Shown: positions 28,067 through 38,400 of the stretch, one piece after another
Numbering within the stretch: position 1 is the stretch's first letter
Layout: every line of letters begins with the position of its first letter
Virus record (IMG/VR): IMGVR_UViG_3300030107_002565
Coordinates: 1-49,929 of that record
Strand: one strand, 5' to 3'
From: a virus
Length of the DNA stretch: 49,929 bases
Made by a program: the position numbers and the translations under genes
The notes under the pieces: model-generated
Databases searched by the model: none
What the model saw: only the letters and a program-made list of their open reading frames with translations
What the model was told of the DNA's origin: nothing

Positions 28067-28435
28067 ATGGCAACATTGAAAAGACTAGAGAAACGTATGA
28101 ACGATGTAGAAGCTTGGGTAAAGGCTTTTGACAACAGTCAAGGACCTAAACAAACCATGGATAATCTTAATTGGTTAGTCGGTCAAACCAAACAATTGGG
28201 TGAAAGACTACAAGCAACAGAAGGACAAGCAATGCAGATGCAGGAGGCTTTACAGCAGAACGCACAGATTGTTGAAAAATTTGTTGAACAAGAAGATTTA
28301 GTACATGCATGGCAAGGATACCTAGCAGAACTACAAAAGGAGCAAGAAGATGCCGTTCAAGAGTCAGAAACAGAGAGCTTGGATGTACAAGAACAAACCG
28401 AAGATGGCGAAGAAGTGGGAGAAGGAGACGCCTAA
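28067..28435 (+). CDS. Coiled-coil protein with acidic tail
   Basis: 122 aa from ATG 28067 (GGAGAAG upstream; an earlier ATG at 28040 has no such site). MATLKRLEKRMNDVEAWVKA and GQTKQLGERLQATEGQAMQM form a long Gln/Glu-rich coiled coil. The last 28 residues are very acidic (EQTEDGEEVGEGDA) and are encoded over the next gene. Possibly a scaffold-like or virion internal protein; no family is recognised. Confidence 0.6.
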   Translation: MATLKRLEKRMNDVEAWVKAFDNSQGPKQTMDNLNWLVGQTKQLGERLQATEGQAMQMQEALQQNAQIVEKFVEQEDLVHAWQGYLAELQKEQEDAVQESETESLDVQEQTEDGEEVGEGDA

Positions 28436-28514
28436 AGGCTCCAAACTTCCAAAGAAAGTCAAATCTAAAGGTAAAAAGAAAGCAACGAAACGCAAATATA
28501 AACGTAAGAAGTAA
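28350..28514 (+). CDS. 54-aa MPFKS-type basic phage protein
   Basis: MPFKSQKQRAWMYKNKPKMA then KKWEKETPKGSK and a Lys-rich tail. The M-P-F-K-S-x-x-Q-R-x-(W/F)-M-Y-x-x-x-P-x-x-A-x-x-W-x-x-E-T pattern is a very common small phage protein of unknown role. A GGAG ribosome binding site lies about 8 bases upstream. It overlaps the acidic end of the previous gene by 86 bases in a different frame. The basic tail suggests binding to DNA or to an acidic partner. Confidence 0.75.
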   Translation: MPFKSQKQRAWMYKNKPKMAKKWEKETPKGSKLPKKVKSKGKKKATKRKYKRKK

Positions 28515-28545
28515 TATTGGCGAAGACAAAAAAAGGTGAAATATT

Positions 28546-28890
28546 ATGTCAAGTATATTAACTATAAAAGTTTCCGGAAACGCAGGATGTCAAGCAGATG
28601 TCTACGTAGCACGCTACGAAGTCTACCCTAATGTAGACCCAACTGGTGTATGTGTAGGATTTAGAACTGTTTGTAGTCCTAATGGACTTTCCGGATATTG
28701 GGACACTGTTGTCCCTAACGCAGACATATCTGAAGGGGACGACCCTAACAAGATAGCAGGATACGCATGGAGTGGCAGCGCAGGCGTCACTGCATTATCA
28801 GGAACTATTGTTCCTTGGGCTGAGACTGAAATGGTCAAAAGTACAATTATTGGTGAACAATTCGCTAAGATTGAAGAGGAGGGTGAATAA
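28546..28890 (+). CDS. Hypothetical 114-aa beta-rich protein
   Basis: MSSILTIKVSGNAGCQADVY, then VARYEVYPNVDPTGVCVGF and a Gly/Ser/Asp-rich middle. It has three Cys and a strongly beta-type composition, like small virion decoration or fibre proteins. GGTGA precedes the ATG. The next genes are two tiny Cys-rich and Lys-rich genes. No family recognised. Confidence 0.6.
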   Translation: MSSILTIKVSGNAGCQADVYVARYEVYPNVDPTGVCVGFRTVCSPNGLSGYWDTVVPNADISEGDDPNKIAGYAWSGSAGVTALSGTIVPWAETEMVKSTIIGEQFAKIEEEGE

Positions 28891-28892
28891 AC

Positions 28893-28946
28893 ATGTGTTG
28901 TTGTGACGACTGCTCTTGTTCATGCGAATGTTCCAAGGAGGAATAA
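28893..28946 (+). CDS. 17-aa Cys-rich micropeptide
   Basis: MCCCDDCSCSCECSKEE: seven Cys in 17 residues, metallothionein-like. A strong GAGGAGGG ribosome binding site lies upstream, and GGAGG for the next gene lies inside its end. Too short for any homology argument. Confidence 0.5.
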   Translation: MCCCDDCSCSCECSKEE

Positions 28947-28948
28947 GT

Positions 28949-29092
28949 ATGGCTAAGAAAGCAGATAAGAAAGAAGAAATAATCGAAGAAGTTGTTGAAG
29001 AACCTAAAAAAGAAAAGAAACTCAAAACTAAAATAATAAAAGGTTTTGAATGGGAAATCGACGACGATGGTAATTTACTAAGAAGGTTATAG
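28949..29092 (+). CDS. 47-aa charged microprotein
   Basis: MAKKADKKEEIIEEVVEEPK, a Lys/Glu-rich stretch, then IIKGFEWEIDDDGNLLRRL. GGAGG upstream of the ATG gives good support. The C-terminal part could be a short beta hairpin. Function unknown. Confidence 0.5.
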   Translation: MAKKADKKEEIIEEVVEEPKKEKKLKTKIIKGFEWEIDDDGNLLRRL

Positions 29093-29099
29093 TCTCGTA

Positions 29100-29189
29100 A
29101 TGGGACTACTAACTTCTCTTAGCCGCTGCGAGTGTAAGGATGATAAGCCTTGCACTTGTGGCAAAAGAGTTTTAACAGACTTTAAATAG
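29100..29189 (+). CDS. 29-aa Cys-rich microprotein
   Basis: MGLLTSLSRCECKDDKPCTC then GKRVLTDFK. Two CxC pairs (CEC and CTC) form a possible metal site. No clear ribosome binding site. Last gene before the RNR promoter. Confidence 0.4.
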   Translation: MGLLTSLSRCECKDDKPCTCGKRVLTDFK

Positions 29190-29212
29190 TATTTTTTTAA
29201 AATAGAAAAAAG

Positions 29213-29265
29213 CTTATATAGTAGCTCAAACTATAAAATGAAACCGCAATTGGAGTGGTAAAATG
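29213..29265 (+). promoter_or_regulatory. Archaeal promoter for the RNR gene
   Basis: GAAAAAAG then CTTATATAG (29213-29221). A leader of roughly 20 bases carries TTGGAGTGG before the ATG at 29263. Confidence 0.6.
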
Positions 29266-31128
29266 TTTAAGAACGAAGTAGCAGAATTTATATATAAAAG
29301 AACGTATTCACGTTGGTTAGAAGAAGAGGGCAGGAGAGAAGACTGGCCGGAAACAATAGAAAGATTTATTAATTTTATAATTTCAAAAAGACCTGATATC
29401 CCTGAAAAAACAATAAACAAAATAAGAAAGTATATGACTGAATTTGCAGTAATGCCTTCTATGAGGTTTTTATGGGCAGCTGGTCCAGCAGCAGAGGCAG
29501 ACAATACATCAATATATAATTGTTCGTTCGCTAAAATAAATAGTATAGATGCTTTTGCTGAATGTTTATATGTTTTAATGTGTGGGACTGGTTTCGGTTT
29601 CTCAGTAGAAAAAGAAGAAGTAGAAAAGTTACCTACCATACCACCCATAAAATCAGGACAAGGTCTTCCTACAATACTAATAGAAGACTCTAAAGCAGGT
29701 TGGGCTGACTCAGTAAAGATATTAATGGAAAGTCTATATGATGGTCAGAACATTTATTTTGATTATAGTGCTATAAGACCAGAGGGCGCAAGACTCATGA
29801 CTATGGGTGGTCGTGCTTCAGGTCCAGCACCATTAGTCAAGTTGCATGATTTCATGCGTGAGACCATGCACAACGCCCAAGGTCGAAAGCTTACTACACT
29901 CGAAGCTCACGACATATGTAATCAGATTGCAGAAATAGTGGTAGTAGGTGGAGTTAGACGCAGCTCACAAATCTCTTTGAGTGACCTTGATGACAAAGAA
30001 ATGCGTCACGCTAAGGAATGGCCTTTCCCTATTAAACGTGCTATGGCAAATAATAGTGCAATATTTAGGGATAAGCCTTCCGCAGCACAATTTTTGAAAG
30101 AATGGGCGTCATTAGCTCTATCAGGCACTGGAGAAAGGGGTATATTTAATCTTAGTGCTGCACAGAGCAAAGCCCCATCGAGACGTTACGCTCCTCTTAT
30201 TCAGGGAACTAATCCCTGTGGAGAAATAATGTTACGGGACATGGAGTTCTGTAACCTTTCGGAAGTAGTTGTTCGAGCAGATGACGATTTAGACTCACTG
30301 TTAGACAAAGTTGAGACAGCAACGTGGCTTGGTGTAATACAAGCAACCTTTACGGACTTTCCGTATCTAAGAAAAGAGTGGAAAAAGAACTGTGACGTAG
30401 AACGGCTTCTAGGTGTCAGTTTGACCGGTCAGATGGATAACCCCTCAGTTCTTACATCGGAATGCTTAAAGGCGCTTAAAAGCCGTGTTATACGCATATC
30501 TCGTAAAGCAGCTAAGGTACTTGATATAAATGTACCCGTTGCTACCACTTGTGTTAAGCCATCTGGAACTGTTTCACAACTTGTCGACTCTGCGTCTGGA
30601 GTTCATCCCAGATACTCACAATATTACATTCGTCGTTACAGGATTGCAGCCCGTGACCCATTGTTTAAAATGATGAAAGATGCTGGTATTAAAGCCACCC
30701 CTGAGGTAGGTCAACAAGCAACTGATGCTACTACTTGGGTATTAGAGTTTCCAGTAAAATCACCTGAGGGTTGTATAACTCGAAAAGATATCTCAGCTCT
30801 TGACCAACTGAGTCATTATAAAAACTTACAACACAACTGGTGTGAACACAATGCAAGTATGACTGTATATGTCAGAGATGATGAATGGTTCGAAGTAGGT
30901 AATTGGGTATATAAAAACTGGGATATTATTAATGGAGTATCTTTCTTACCATACGATGGTGGTAAGTATGAATTGGCTCCATATGAAGAAATAGACGCTA
31001 GAACCTACGAAAGGCTTATAAAGAAACTACCCATAATAGATTATACGCAACTGTCTCAGTATGAGTTAGAGGACAATACCCAAGGTAAAGGTGAGTTCGC
31101 TTGTGTTGGTGACAAGTGTGAAATTTAA
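29263..31128 (+). CDS. nrdJ: Adenosylcobalamin-dependent ribonucleotide reductase (class II, monomeric RTPR type)
   Basis: 621 aa. RTYSRWLEEEGRREDW (13-28) is the RTPR N-terminal signature. C87 (YNCSF) and C330 form the substrate-reducing pair, and NPCGE (317-321) holds the radical Cys C319 with N317 and E321. The C319-to-C330 spacing equals that of C408-C419 in the Lactobacillus enzyme. C614 and C619 in the last eight residues match its C-terminal shuttle pair. CGTGFGF, VGGVRRSS and CVKPSGTVS are further family motifs. It reduces ribonucleotides for viral DNA synthesis without oxygen dependence, using B12. It has its own promoter. Confidence 0.93.
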   Translation: MFKNEVAEFIYKRTYSRWLEEEGRREDWPETIERFINFIISKRPDIPEKTINKIRKYMTEFAVMPSMRFLWAAGPAAEADNTSIYNCSFAKINSIDAFAECLYVLMCGTGFGFSVEKEEVEKLPTIPPIKSGQGLPTILIEDSKAGWADSVKILMESLYDGQNIYFDYSAIRPEGARLMTMGGRASGPAPLVKLHDFMRETMHNAQGRKLTTLEAHDICNQIAEIVVVGGVRRSSQISLSDLDDKEMRHAKEWPFPIKRAMANNSAIFRDKPSAAQFLKEWASLALSGTGERGIFNLSAAQSKAPSRRYAPLIQGTNPCGEIMLRDMEFCNLSEVVVRADDDLDSLLDKVETATWLGVIQATFTDFPYLRKEWKKNCDVERLLGVSLTGQMDNPSVLTSECLKALKSRVIRISRKAAKVLDINVPVATTCVKPSGTVSQLVDSASGVHPRYSQYYIRRYRIAARDPLFKMMKDAGIKATPEVGQQATDATTWVLEFPVKSPEGCITRKDISALDQLSHYKNLQHNWCEHNASMTVYVRDDEWFEVGNWVYKNWDIINGVSFLPYDGGKYELAPYEEIDARTYERLIKKLPIIDYTQLSQYELEDNTQGKGEFACVGDKCEI

Positions 31129-31130
31129 AC

Positions 31131-31415
31131 ATGGAATTTGATAAAGATATTACTGGATACGGTCGTAAAATGGGCCGAGACGCAGGTCTTAACGAAGAAG
31201 GTAGAATCATGGCTGTTAAAAAACTTGGAGGTTCTGGAGAAGAATTTGAAGGAATGCAAGTTGAAGGTACAATAGCAGCTCGAACAATAAATCCGGGTGG
31301 TGCGCACGTCGAAGGTGGTGGAGCAAACGCTGGAGATTATGCCCCTTCATATGGTAGAAATGATGGTGTTGTTGGTAACCCACGTGGTCCACCGAATATG
31401 AACACCGATGCTTAG
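31131..31415 (+). CDS. Hypothetical 94-aa Gly-rich protein
   Basis: MEFDKDITGYGRKMGRDAGL, then a Gly/Asn/Pro-rich second half (INPGGAHVEGGGANAGDYAP). Two bases separate it from nrdJ. Its last four bases overlap the end of the convergent tail gene. Low complexity suggests disorder. Function unknown. Confidence 0.55.
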   Translation: MEFDKDITGYGRKMGRDAGLNEEGRIMAVKKLGGSGEEFEGMQVEGTIAARTINPGGAHVEGGGANAGDYAPSYGRNDGVVGNPRGPPNMNTDA

Positions 31416-32464
31416 TTATCTTGACGAGCAATAAATTCTGCTAACGTTGGTGGTTTTTTATTTATATTAAGACCTATATGAAACATAGTAGGTGAAAACT
31501 TTATAGTCTTACCTCGCACTCTATATGCCCCTGAAAATTTTTCATCTTTAGTATCTATAAAAATTACATCATTCTCTGCTAAATAAGCACCCTCAGGTGA
31601 TTCTATACCATATTCATATTGTGTAGTAAGATTGGCTCTAAATATTCTTTGTGCAAAATCTACACATTCAGCAGGTGATTTTAAATCAGGGTTGGATACT
31701 TCTAGAAAATTAGTGTCGTAAGCATCTATAGCTGTTGTGTGTTTGAATTCACCTGTAACGTTATTAAATCCTTTTACCAACACTAACGTAGGAACTTTTT
31801 TATTAACTATTTTTACATTAGTTATATTTTTAACTTCACTAAATACCATAGAAGGTGTACCAGTATCTAAATCACTTTCTAATTCTATAGCTAACTGTGA
31901 ATCATTTCCATCATCAACAATTTTAATTATATTAGGGCGTGGTATGCTTCCTGAATTATCTATAGCTCTAGAGATTAAAGTTTCGATAACTTCTAACAAA
32001 GGAAGTGTTCCCCTAATAGGTGGTCTTGAACAAGAAGTAAGGGGGGTCGTATCCTTTATATATGTGGTTTTAAATTTGTCTGTAAGTGAAGACATAGATA
32101 TTAATTTAGCTATACCATTACCAATTGTTAAGCCATCTAAATTATTATCATCAGTAAGTGAAACCTTAGCCCTCTGAGCATTACCCCCTTTCACTAAATA
32201 ACCTATAGCATCTTGTGCATATACTTCTACAAAATTCTGTGTAACCTTGGTCCTTTTAATATAACCCCTAAAAACAGGGGTAGTATCGTGCTGATTAAAA
32301 TAGTAAGTTACCTCTTTATTCCATAGCTTCATAAAATTAGCTTCGGTAGTGGGTAGTTTGAATTGTAATGTAGCAGCTCTAAACCCACCTATATTTTGAT
32401 AAGTTCCATCTATAAAATTAACATCATGCCCTTCTATAGCTATTCTAGGAATAAGAGTACTCAT
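31412..32464 (-). CDS. Putative tail hub/baseplate protein
   Basis: 350 aa. The ATG at 32464 has GGAGG eight bases upstream; a start 15 bases earlier is also open. A beta-rich N-terminal part (IPRIAIEGHDVNFIDGTYQN, then TPVFRGYIKRTKV) and a later FRGYI/VYAQDAIGYLVKG element resemble the hub proteins (gpD/gp27-like) that cap the tail tube. The position last in the tail operon, after tape measure and fibres, agrees. It ends four bases inside the convergent gene at 31131. Assignment is by fold pattern and order only. Confidence 0.5.
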   Translation of the reverse strand: MSTLIPRIAIEGHDVNFIDGTYQNIGGFRAATLQFKLPTTEANFMKLWNKEVTYYFNQHDTTPVFRGYIKRTKVTQNFVEVYAQDAIGYLVKGGNAQRAKVSLTDDNNLDGLTIGNGIAKLISMSSLTDKFKTTYIKDTTPLTSCSRPPIRGTLPLLEVIETLISRAIDNSGSIPRPNIIKIVDDGNDSQLAIELESDLDTGTPSMVFSEVKNITNVKIVNKKVPTLVLVKGFNNVTGEFKHTTAIDAYDTNFLEVSNPDLKSPAECVDFAQRIFRANLTTQYEYGIESPEGAYLAENDVIFIDTKDEKFSGAYRVRGKTIKFSPTMFHIGLNINKKPPTLAEFIARQDN

Positions 32465-35453
32465 TTTGTATACCTCCAAGAGGGAAAATATCAGACATTA
32501 ATAATCCAGTGTTAGTTATAAGTGCTACTTTTTCTATTGCTAAACTAAATGTAAAATTCATTGTAGCTCGAGGGCCACCCACTCCACGAGTTTCATTTAC
32601 ATCTAAAACAGTACCCCATAATCTAACAAAAGTTCCATCTTTCTGAGGCTCATCCCAATAAACAGGAACTGCTTCAGATTGAATTTTTCTAATCATATGT
32701 AAGTGACCATAAAGAGTAGAGGGACCGTGGTCATCAAAAGCAGTAGATGATGTTTCATCTCCCAATGCTACACTACTAAAGCCTACTTCACTTAATCCTA
32801 CACCAGTTTTAGTAACAAAAACTTTACCTCTATGAGTTATAGCTTTAAAATATTGTCCTCGTCTACCAATACCTATACTACTAGTTATAGCTAATGAATT
32901 TAAATTATACGCAGAATCATCTTCTGATTTAATTATAGCAGAATGTCCTTGTGATGCATCAAAAACATTCCATATTTCAGGACACGGATTACCACTAGTA
33001 CCTGCCGAAGTAGTACCACTTAGTGTTAACTTTAAAACATATTTATCATTGGTAGCCCAAGATGAACCTGTTAAATCACTATCTGTTGCATTATAAAGAT
33101 TTTTAAAGAAAGAAGTTCCTGCATTATAATTTTGTGCACCAACTGTCATCAACTTAGCTGAGCCAGTAGCCCCTACCACAGCAGTATCTGAGAATACCTT
33201 TTCAGCTCCATTTATTACGTCATATATATTAACCCTACGAACATACAACCTTATAGAACCAGCGTCCCCATTTACAGGTATAGTATAATTAGCATTTGCT
33301 GCTGAAGTACCAGTAGTTCCAACTTGTAAGGTTAACTTATCAGAACCGTTCCAACCATTACTTGCACCACTAGCTATCCAAAAAGCAGCACCCGAAGCTG
33401 TTACAGCGGTTGTATGCAATAAAGCTACATATTTAAATCTACCTATATCATCAGCACTTCCTATTGTACCCAAAGCAGTTTGAGAAGAAGCATCTAACGT
33501 CAAAGTAACTTTATCACCATAACCATCACTACCTGCTACATTAGCAACTGCTGTAATACCACCTATTTCAGTATCGTTTGTTCCAGTGGCTGTACATGCG
33601 GCAAAACTTCCACTAGCAGTATTATATACACCACCACACAACTTGGTTATAGAAGTAGCAGTCCAGTCTGGAGGCATATTATATTGTATGAATCCAGACT
33701 TAGAGAACGAATTATGAAAATTATTATATTTATCTTCACTAGTATTTCTATATTCTCTTTGTATTCGGGTAGTGTCTTTAAATTCTAACGGTTTCCAATA
33801 AGCGTTTTGTTTTTTACCACCTACATCATCAATATGTAGATACTCCACACCAGCTATTTTAAGACCACTATCATTACCCCAACCAGATAAACCTGAAATT
33901 AAACCATTAGCATAATTAGTTGCATTAAAAAATAATTTGTTTGTTTTACTATCAAAGGTTAAAAGAATATATTCAGCAGACTGAGCCATTACAGCAGCAC
34001 CTAATATGTCTGCTTGATTAGTAGTATTCACACTGGATAATTTAAAAACATTTGAACTTCCATTGTTTTTCATTTCTGATGTAAACGACGTAACTGGAGT
34101 TTGATTACATGCTTCTGGGGTAGTCCAATCAGGAGTAGGATATACTCTAAACACCTCAGGTTGATTAGTTGTTATTATGCTACCTGAAGTTGTCGAAGCC
34201 ATAACCGAATCCCTTACGCAGTAATACTGCTCGTATAACCTACCGTAATCATCTAAAGCAACGGAGTCTTGTCTGAGATTACCAGAAGTAGTTCCTGTAG
34301 TATACCATGTATATGCAGTGCTTGCTCCAGAACCAAAAAGAATATTAGCTGCAATGTTATTTAATCCCTCTGGATTATTTAAATAAGAATAATGTGTTTG
34401 TAATGTAGTTGTAGTTGAATTAGAGGTTCCTGTTCCTAAAATATTAGTACTTAATGACCACTGTTGCACAGGACTAAACCATATTTTACCATTGTCATAC
34501 CTGTAGTCAGTAATAGTAGCATTAGAAGCAGCAGTTCTACTTACTCCCATATCTAAGATACTATAGTAAGGAGATTCTTCTACCTTTTTTATAGGTGAAC
34601 CTGCACTTACATAAGATATAGGATAATATTTACCATCAGCTGCTTTAGTAACTAAGAAGATTTTTAACCTATTAAATATTTCATTAGTAGTGTAATCAGT
34701 ACCAGCATTAGCAGCAGTAGTACCAGTTGCTTTACAACTAACATATTTAAACTTAAGAACTTTAGAAAATGCTAAATTAGTTTGGTCACCCATTGCGGTG
34801 TGAAAATCATAAACCCCATATTGATTAGCCGCTGTTGTTAAATTTATATCAAAAGCAAATGTTTCTTGTTTAGCTACAGAACCTAAAGCTATTTGAGCTT
34901 CTACACCACTCCGTGCGTCATATTTATTTCTATTAGCTACTGCTTCTATTTCTAAAGAAATTTGTTTAATAGTTCCTGTTAGTTCTGTTCTAGTTAAAGT
35001 CGGTGCTATAGCTATGTATAATTTTTTAGGCCCTTCTATCTCTAATATAGAATTATCAATACCAGCTATATTAGTAGTATTTTCTAACCTCATCAAAGCT
35101 GTAGGAGAGTCATCATTTATTCTAACTTGAGCTATACCTGTGTCTTGTGAAAATGGTACTATATCGGAGTTAGAAGATTCATTAGAATAATATCGAGAAA
35201 CAAAACCTTTAGAGTTAACTGTTTGCACTACTGGTTTGAAATCTCCTTGTTTATTATAGGTGTGTGTCACAGCTATACTTCCTATCGGTTCGCTCGATGT
35301 AACCCATTGATAATTACTTTCACTCTTTTTATTACTTTCACCATCATCCCAATCAACATATACGGCTCTTACATCTGGTTTTTTAAATGTAAGAGTTGCA
35401 GTTCTTTCTTGATTAACTTTACCAGTTAGAGCTTCGTCCCAAACTAACGTCAT
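32445..35453 (-). CDS. Large tail fibre/structural protein with PKD-like domain
   Basis: 1002 aa from ATG 35453, chosen because it overlaps the upstream stop as ATGA. Residues about 25-85 (VDWDDGESNKK, then VTHTYNKQGDFKPVVQTV) form a PKD/Ig-like fold. The rest is a Thr/Ser/Gly/Asn-rich beta protein with regular strands. The last 60 residues (LWGTVLDVNETRGVGGPRAT) look like a tube- or baseplate-binding end. Probably a distal tail or receptor-binding component. Confidence 0.65.
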   Translation of the reverse strand: MTLVWDEALTGKVNQERTATLTFKKPDVRAVYVDWDDGESNKKSESNYQWVTSSEPIGSIAVTHTYNKQGDFKPVVQTVNSKGFVSRYYSNESSNSDIVPFSQDTGIAQVRINDDSPTALMRLENTTNIAGIDNSILEIEGPKKLYIAIAPTLTRTELTGTIKQISLEIEAVANRNKYDARSGVEAQIALGSVAKQETFAFDINLTTAANQYGVYDFHTAMGDQTNLAFSKVLKFKYVSCKATGTTAANAGTDYTTNEIFNRLKIFLVTKAADGKYYPISYVSAGSPIKKVEESPYYSILDMGVSRTAASNATITDYRYDNGKIWFSPVQQWSLSTNILGTGTSNSTTTTLQTHYSYLNNPEGLNNIAANILFGSGASTAYTWYTTGTTSGNLRQDSVALDDYGRLYEQYYCVRDSVMASTTSGSIITTNQPEVFRVYPTPDWTTPEACNQTPVTSFTSEMKNNGSSNVFKLSSVNTTNQADILGAAVMAQSAEYILLTFDSKTNKLFFNATNYANGLISGLSGWGNDSGLKIAGVEYLHIDDVGGKKQNAYWKPLEFKDTTRIQREYRNTSEDKYNNFHNSFSKSGFIQYNMPPDWTATSITKLCGGVYNTASGSFAACTATGTNDTEIGGITAVANVAGSDGYGDKVTLTLDASSQTALGTIGSADDIGRFKYVALLHTTAVTASGAAFWIASGASNGWNGSDKLTLQVGTTGTSAANANYTIPVNGDAGSIRLYVRRVNIYDVINGAEKVFSDTAVVGATGSAKLMTVGAQNYNAGTSFFKNLYNATDSDLTGSSWATNDKYVLKLTLSGTTSAGTSGNPCPEIWNVFDASQGHSAIIKSEDDSAYNLNSLAITSSIGIGRRGQYFKAITHRGKVFVTKTGVGLSEVGFSSVALGDETSSTAFDDHGPSTLYGHLHMIRKIQSEAVPVYWDEPQKDGTFVRLWGTVLDVNETRGVGGPRATMNFTFSLAIEKVALITNTGLLMSDIFPLGGIQNEYSYS

Positions 35454-38400
35454 AATGTAGTAGTCCTCCATGAAGTAGGTTGTGACATACCAATTTCTTG
35501 TGGTGTAGTGCCTCTTATATTGTGATAATCACAAACAAACAACCGTGCATTTCTAGTAACATTAGCACCACCACTAATATCTAAATCATCAACAGTATTA
35601 TAAACATATTCGTTACTTGTATCTATAATAGGATGTGCTCTAGGGTAAATAATTATTTCTTCAAACGTTCCAGTAGAACCTCTTGGGTCAGTACCATTAT
35701 TTGGGGCACCTATATGAAAATTTTTACCACTACTAATCGAACCTGATGTAATGGATGTTACGTCTAATACACCATCTATGTATAATTTATTTTTAATAGG
35801 TGATGAACTACCACTGTTGTACGTTAAAATTAAACTAACAGGAGTTAAACCATCACATTGTATAGATGTAGTTCCAGTCATAGCTGTATTTGCACCTAAC
35901 TTGACAATTACTTTATTACTAGCATCTTTATACATTTCAAAATTATTAGCTGCTGTACCGGCTGCGCTAGTTTGATTAACTATAGAAGCCACGTTTCCTT
36001 TATCACCAGCAGAAGGAGTCCAATGCACTACTAAAGTAAATGCATCTAGTCCTTCTAATGCGGTATTAGTACCATTAGGTACTTCAATTTCACCATCTCC
36101 ACTAACAGATTCAGCTTGCTTCATAACAGGACACCATCCAGCTTGTCCATCTAATACTGTAAAAACTCTTGCATCTGTATCTGCATTGCCTGAAGTTTGA
36201 GCTGCTGGATTGTGAACTTTATATCTAGTTGTACTACTGTCAGCAGGATTATCAGGAACTTCATTCAATGGCAACCACATCTTTGCTTTGTGGTATTTAT
36301 CTATAATAGGTTCGTTCTCATCTATAATTAACATCTTATACCACACATCATCGGCATTATCTTCTTCCCATGAAAATCTAACAGCATTGAGATTTTCAGT
36401 GGTTAAATCATATAAATTAGTTTCTCTACTTAGTAAATTATAAGCAGGCTCTACGGTTAAATTAGTAATAATAGGGGGTAAATCTTCATATTTCCAGTAT
36501 ATTGTTGGTCTTCTTTCATAAAAACCTGTATTATCTGTGGAGATAGTAGTAGAAGTAACTGAGCCTAATCCAGCATATTCAAAATAAAGAGGAAAAGTTT
36601 GACCCGGACCTACGTCGGGTTTATTAACAATATTATCTATATTGATATAATTATAACGTCCTTGTGCTAAAGCTCCCACACCCAATTGACCTTTCCCAGT
36701 GTTACCCTCAGTTGAGTCAAAAACACCAAAACCATTATCTTCACTCCTAATAACGAACTCTTGTAAAGTAGTTGGGCTTGGTCTTAATTCCCATTTATTA
36801 TTATATAAACCTGATTTAACGCTGTTTTCAGCAGAAGTATTATAGTAATATAAGAATTCATTGTAAGTGCTGCCTAGTTGGCTGCCAGTATCGCTTGGTG
36901 TTTCTTCTACTTGGCATACGTTTTTCCAACTACGAGGAACTATATCTGGGCCTGAATCTAACAGCATAGTAACCCAATATTTTTCTGGTCCTATCCACAA
37001 ATCGCACATATTAGCTTCTGTTACTAATAACGTACTTGTGTCATCTGCATACCTCCAATTATCCGTAGTAAATTGTATTATGTTTTGAGAGTTTTGTGTT
37101 GTTCCTTCAGTATTAATTTTTAAACCCGTTTTTCTTGTGGCATTACTTCTTGTCCTTCCCATTTGGTATATACAATATGTTTCATCAGGGTCATTGTAAT
37201 TAAAAATTGTAGAGTCAGCCACTATTATAGAGTTTACAGCAGGAGGACCCATTTCAATCTGACTAGTCAAATTATACGTACTCAAAATTTTAGTAGACAC
37301 TAAAATACTTTCTTCTTTTTCGAGTTTCCATGCATCATATTTAGTAGCACCACTTATACTCATATACATAAATCCTTTCTGTCTCAACCCATCTGTTGAA
37401 TAAAAAGTATTAGAGCCTTGTCCTAGAGATATTCTATCATCAGCAGCAGCACCGGTGCTTACTATGTGTACAGAGCCACTAACTACATCGTACTGAGTAG
37501 CAGAACTTGAGCCAGATGTGTACAACCCCGGACTAGTAAACATCTGTCCTCCCATTGGTACTGTTATATCTGTCGACCCATCATTTGCTTTAACTTGCTT
37601 TCTACTTAACATAGCTCCTGCTTCGGCTGCACTTGATGGATTAGAAAATTTAGCGTTTTTGAATTGGGATTCACCGATAGCACTTCCAGACACACCTACA
37701 AAACTACTAGATTGAAAATCATTAAAAAGGAAATAACCAGAGGAACTATTGGCTGGGTGATTAGCAAAATCTTGAAAATGATTAAACCCAAAAGCCACAT
37801 ACTGACCAACATTATAGTTAAACATTTTACCCCCCTCTATATTATTTACACCCGCTGCTAAATTTGCGCTAGTGGATTTATCATTGAACCATGATTTTCT
37901 ATTTTTTGTACCACTAGTCATCATACCCAAAGGACCAGTATAATCTTGAGGTTGGAGAGATAGGGGACCAGCAGTTGAATTAGCGGTAACATTAGTTACA
38001 TCTGGGGTATAATTAATTAATCTTATATTATCTACAAAAACTTCTAGTTCACGAGCACCACCACTTGGAATAACTTGATTGTCACCTTTATTGAATATGC
38101 GAGTAGCCGTAGTAGAACCACCCCATGTATCGTCGGTATTAGTAACCCAACAATAATTATTAGCCCAAAGAGTCATATATTTAGGGAAATTGTCTGGATT
38201 ATCTATTAAGTTCCAACTTTCACCACCATAAGTTGCTCCCGATTTAGCTTGGAAAGGTATATCTATAAAACTCCAATTTTCAGTATCTCCAGTACTTGAA
38301 ACATCTCGCGATATGTCGAAATAACAACGCATAATACTTCCTCTTTGTCCCATTTGAGTATCGCTAGGTGAAGAACCACCATACGAAGTAGCGTCTTGAG

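Noticed and set aside
28309-28539. Arg-rich 76-codon frame
   Set aside because: It is a third frame across the acidic coiled-coil and MPFKS genes, with no ribosome binding site; the MPFKS frame matches a known phage pattern.
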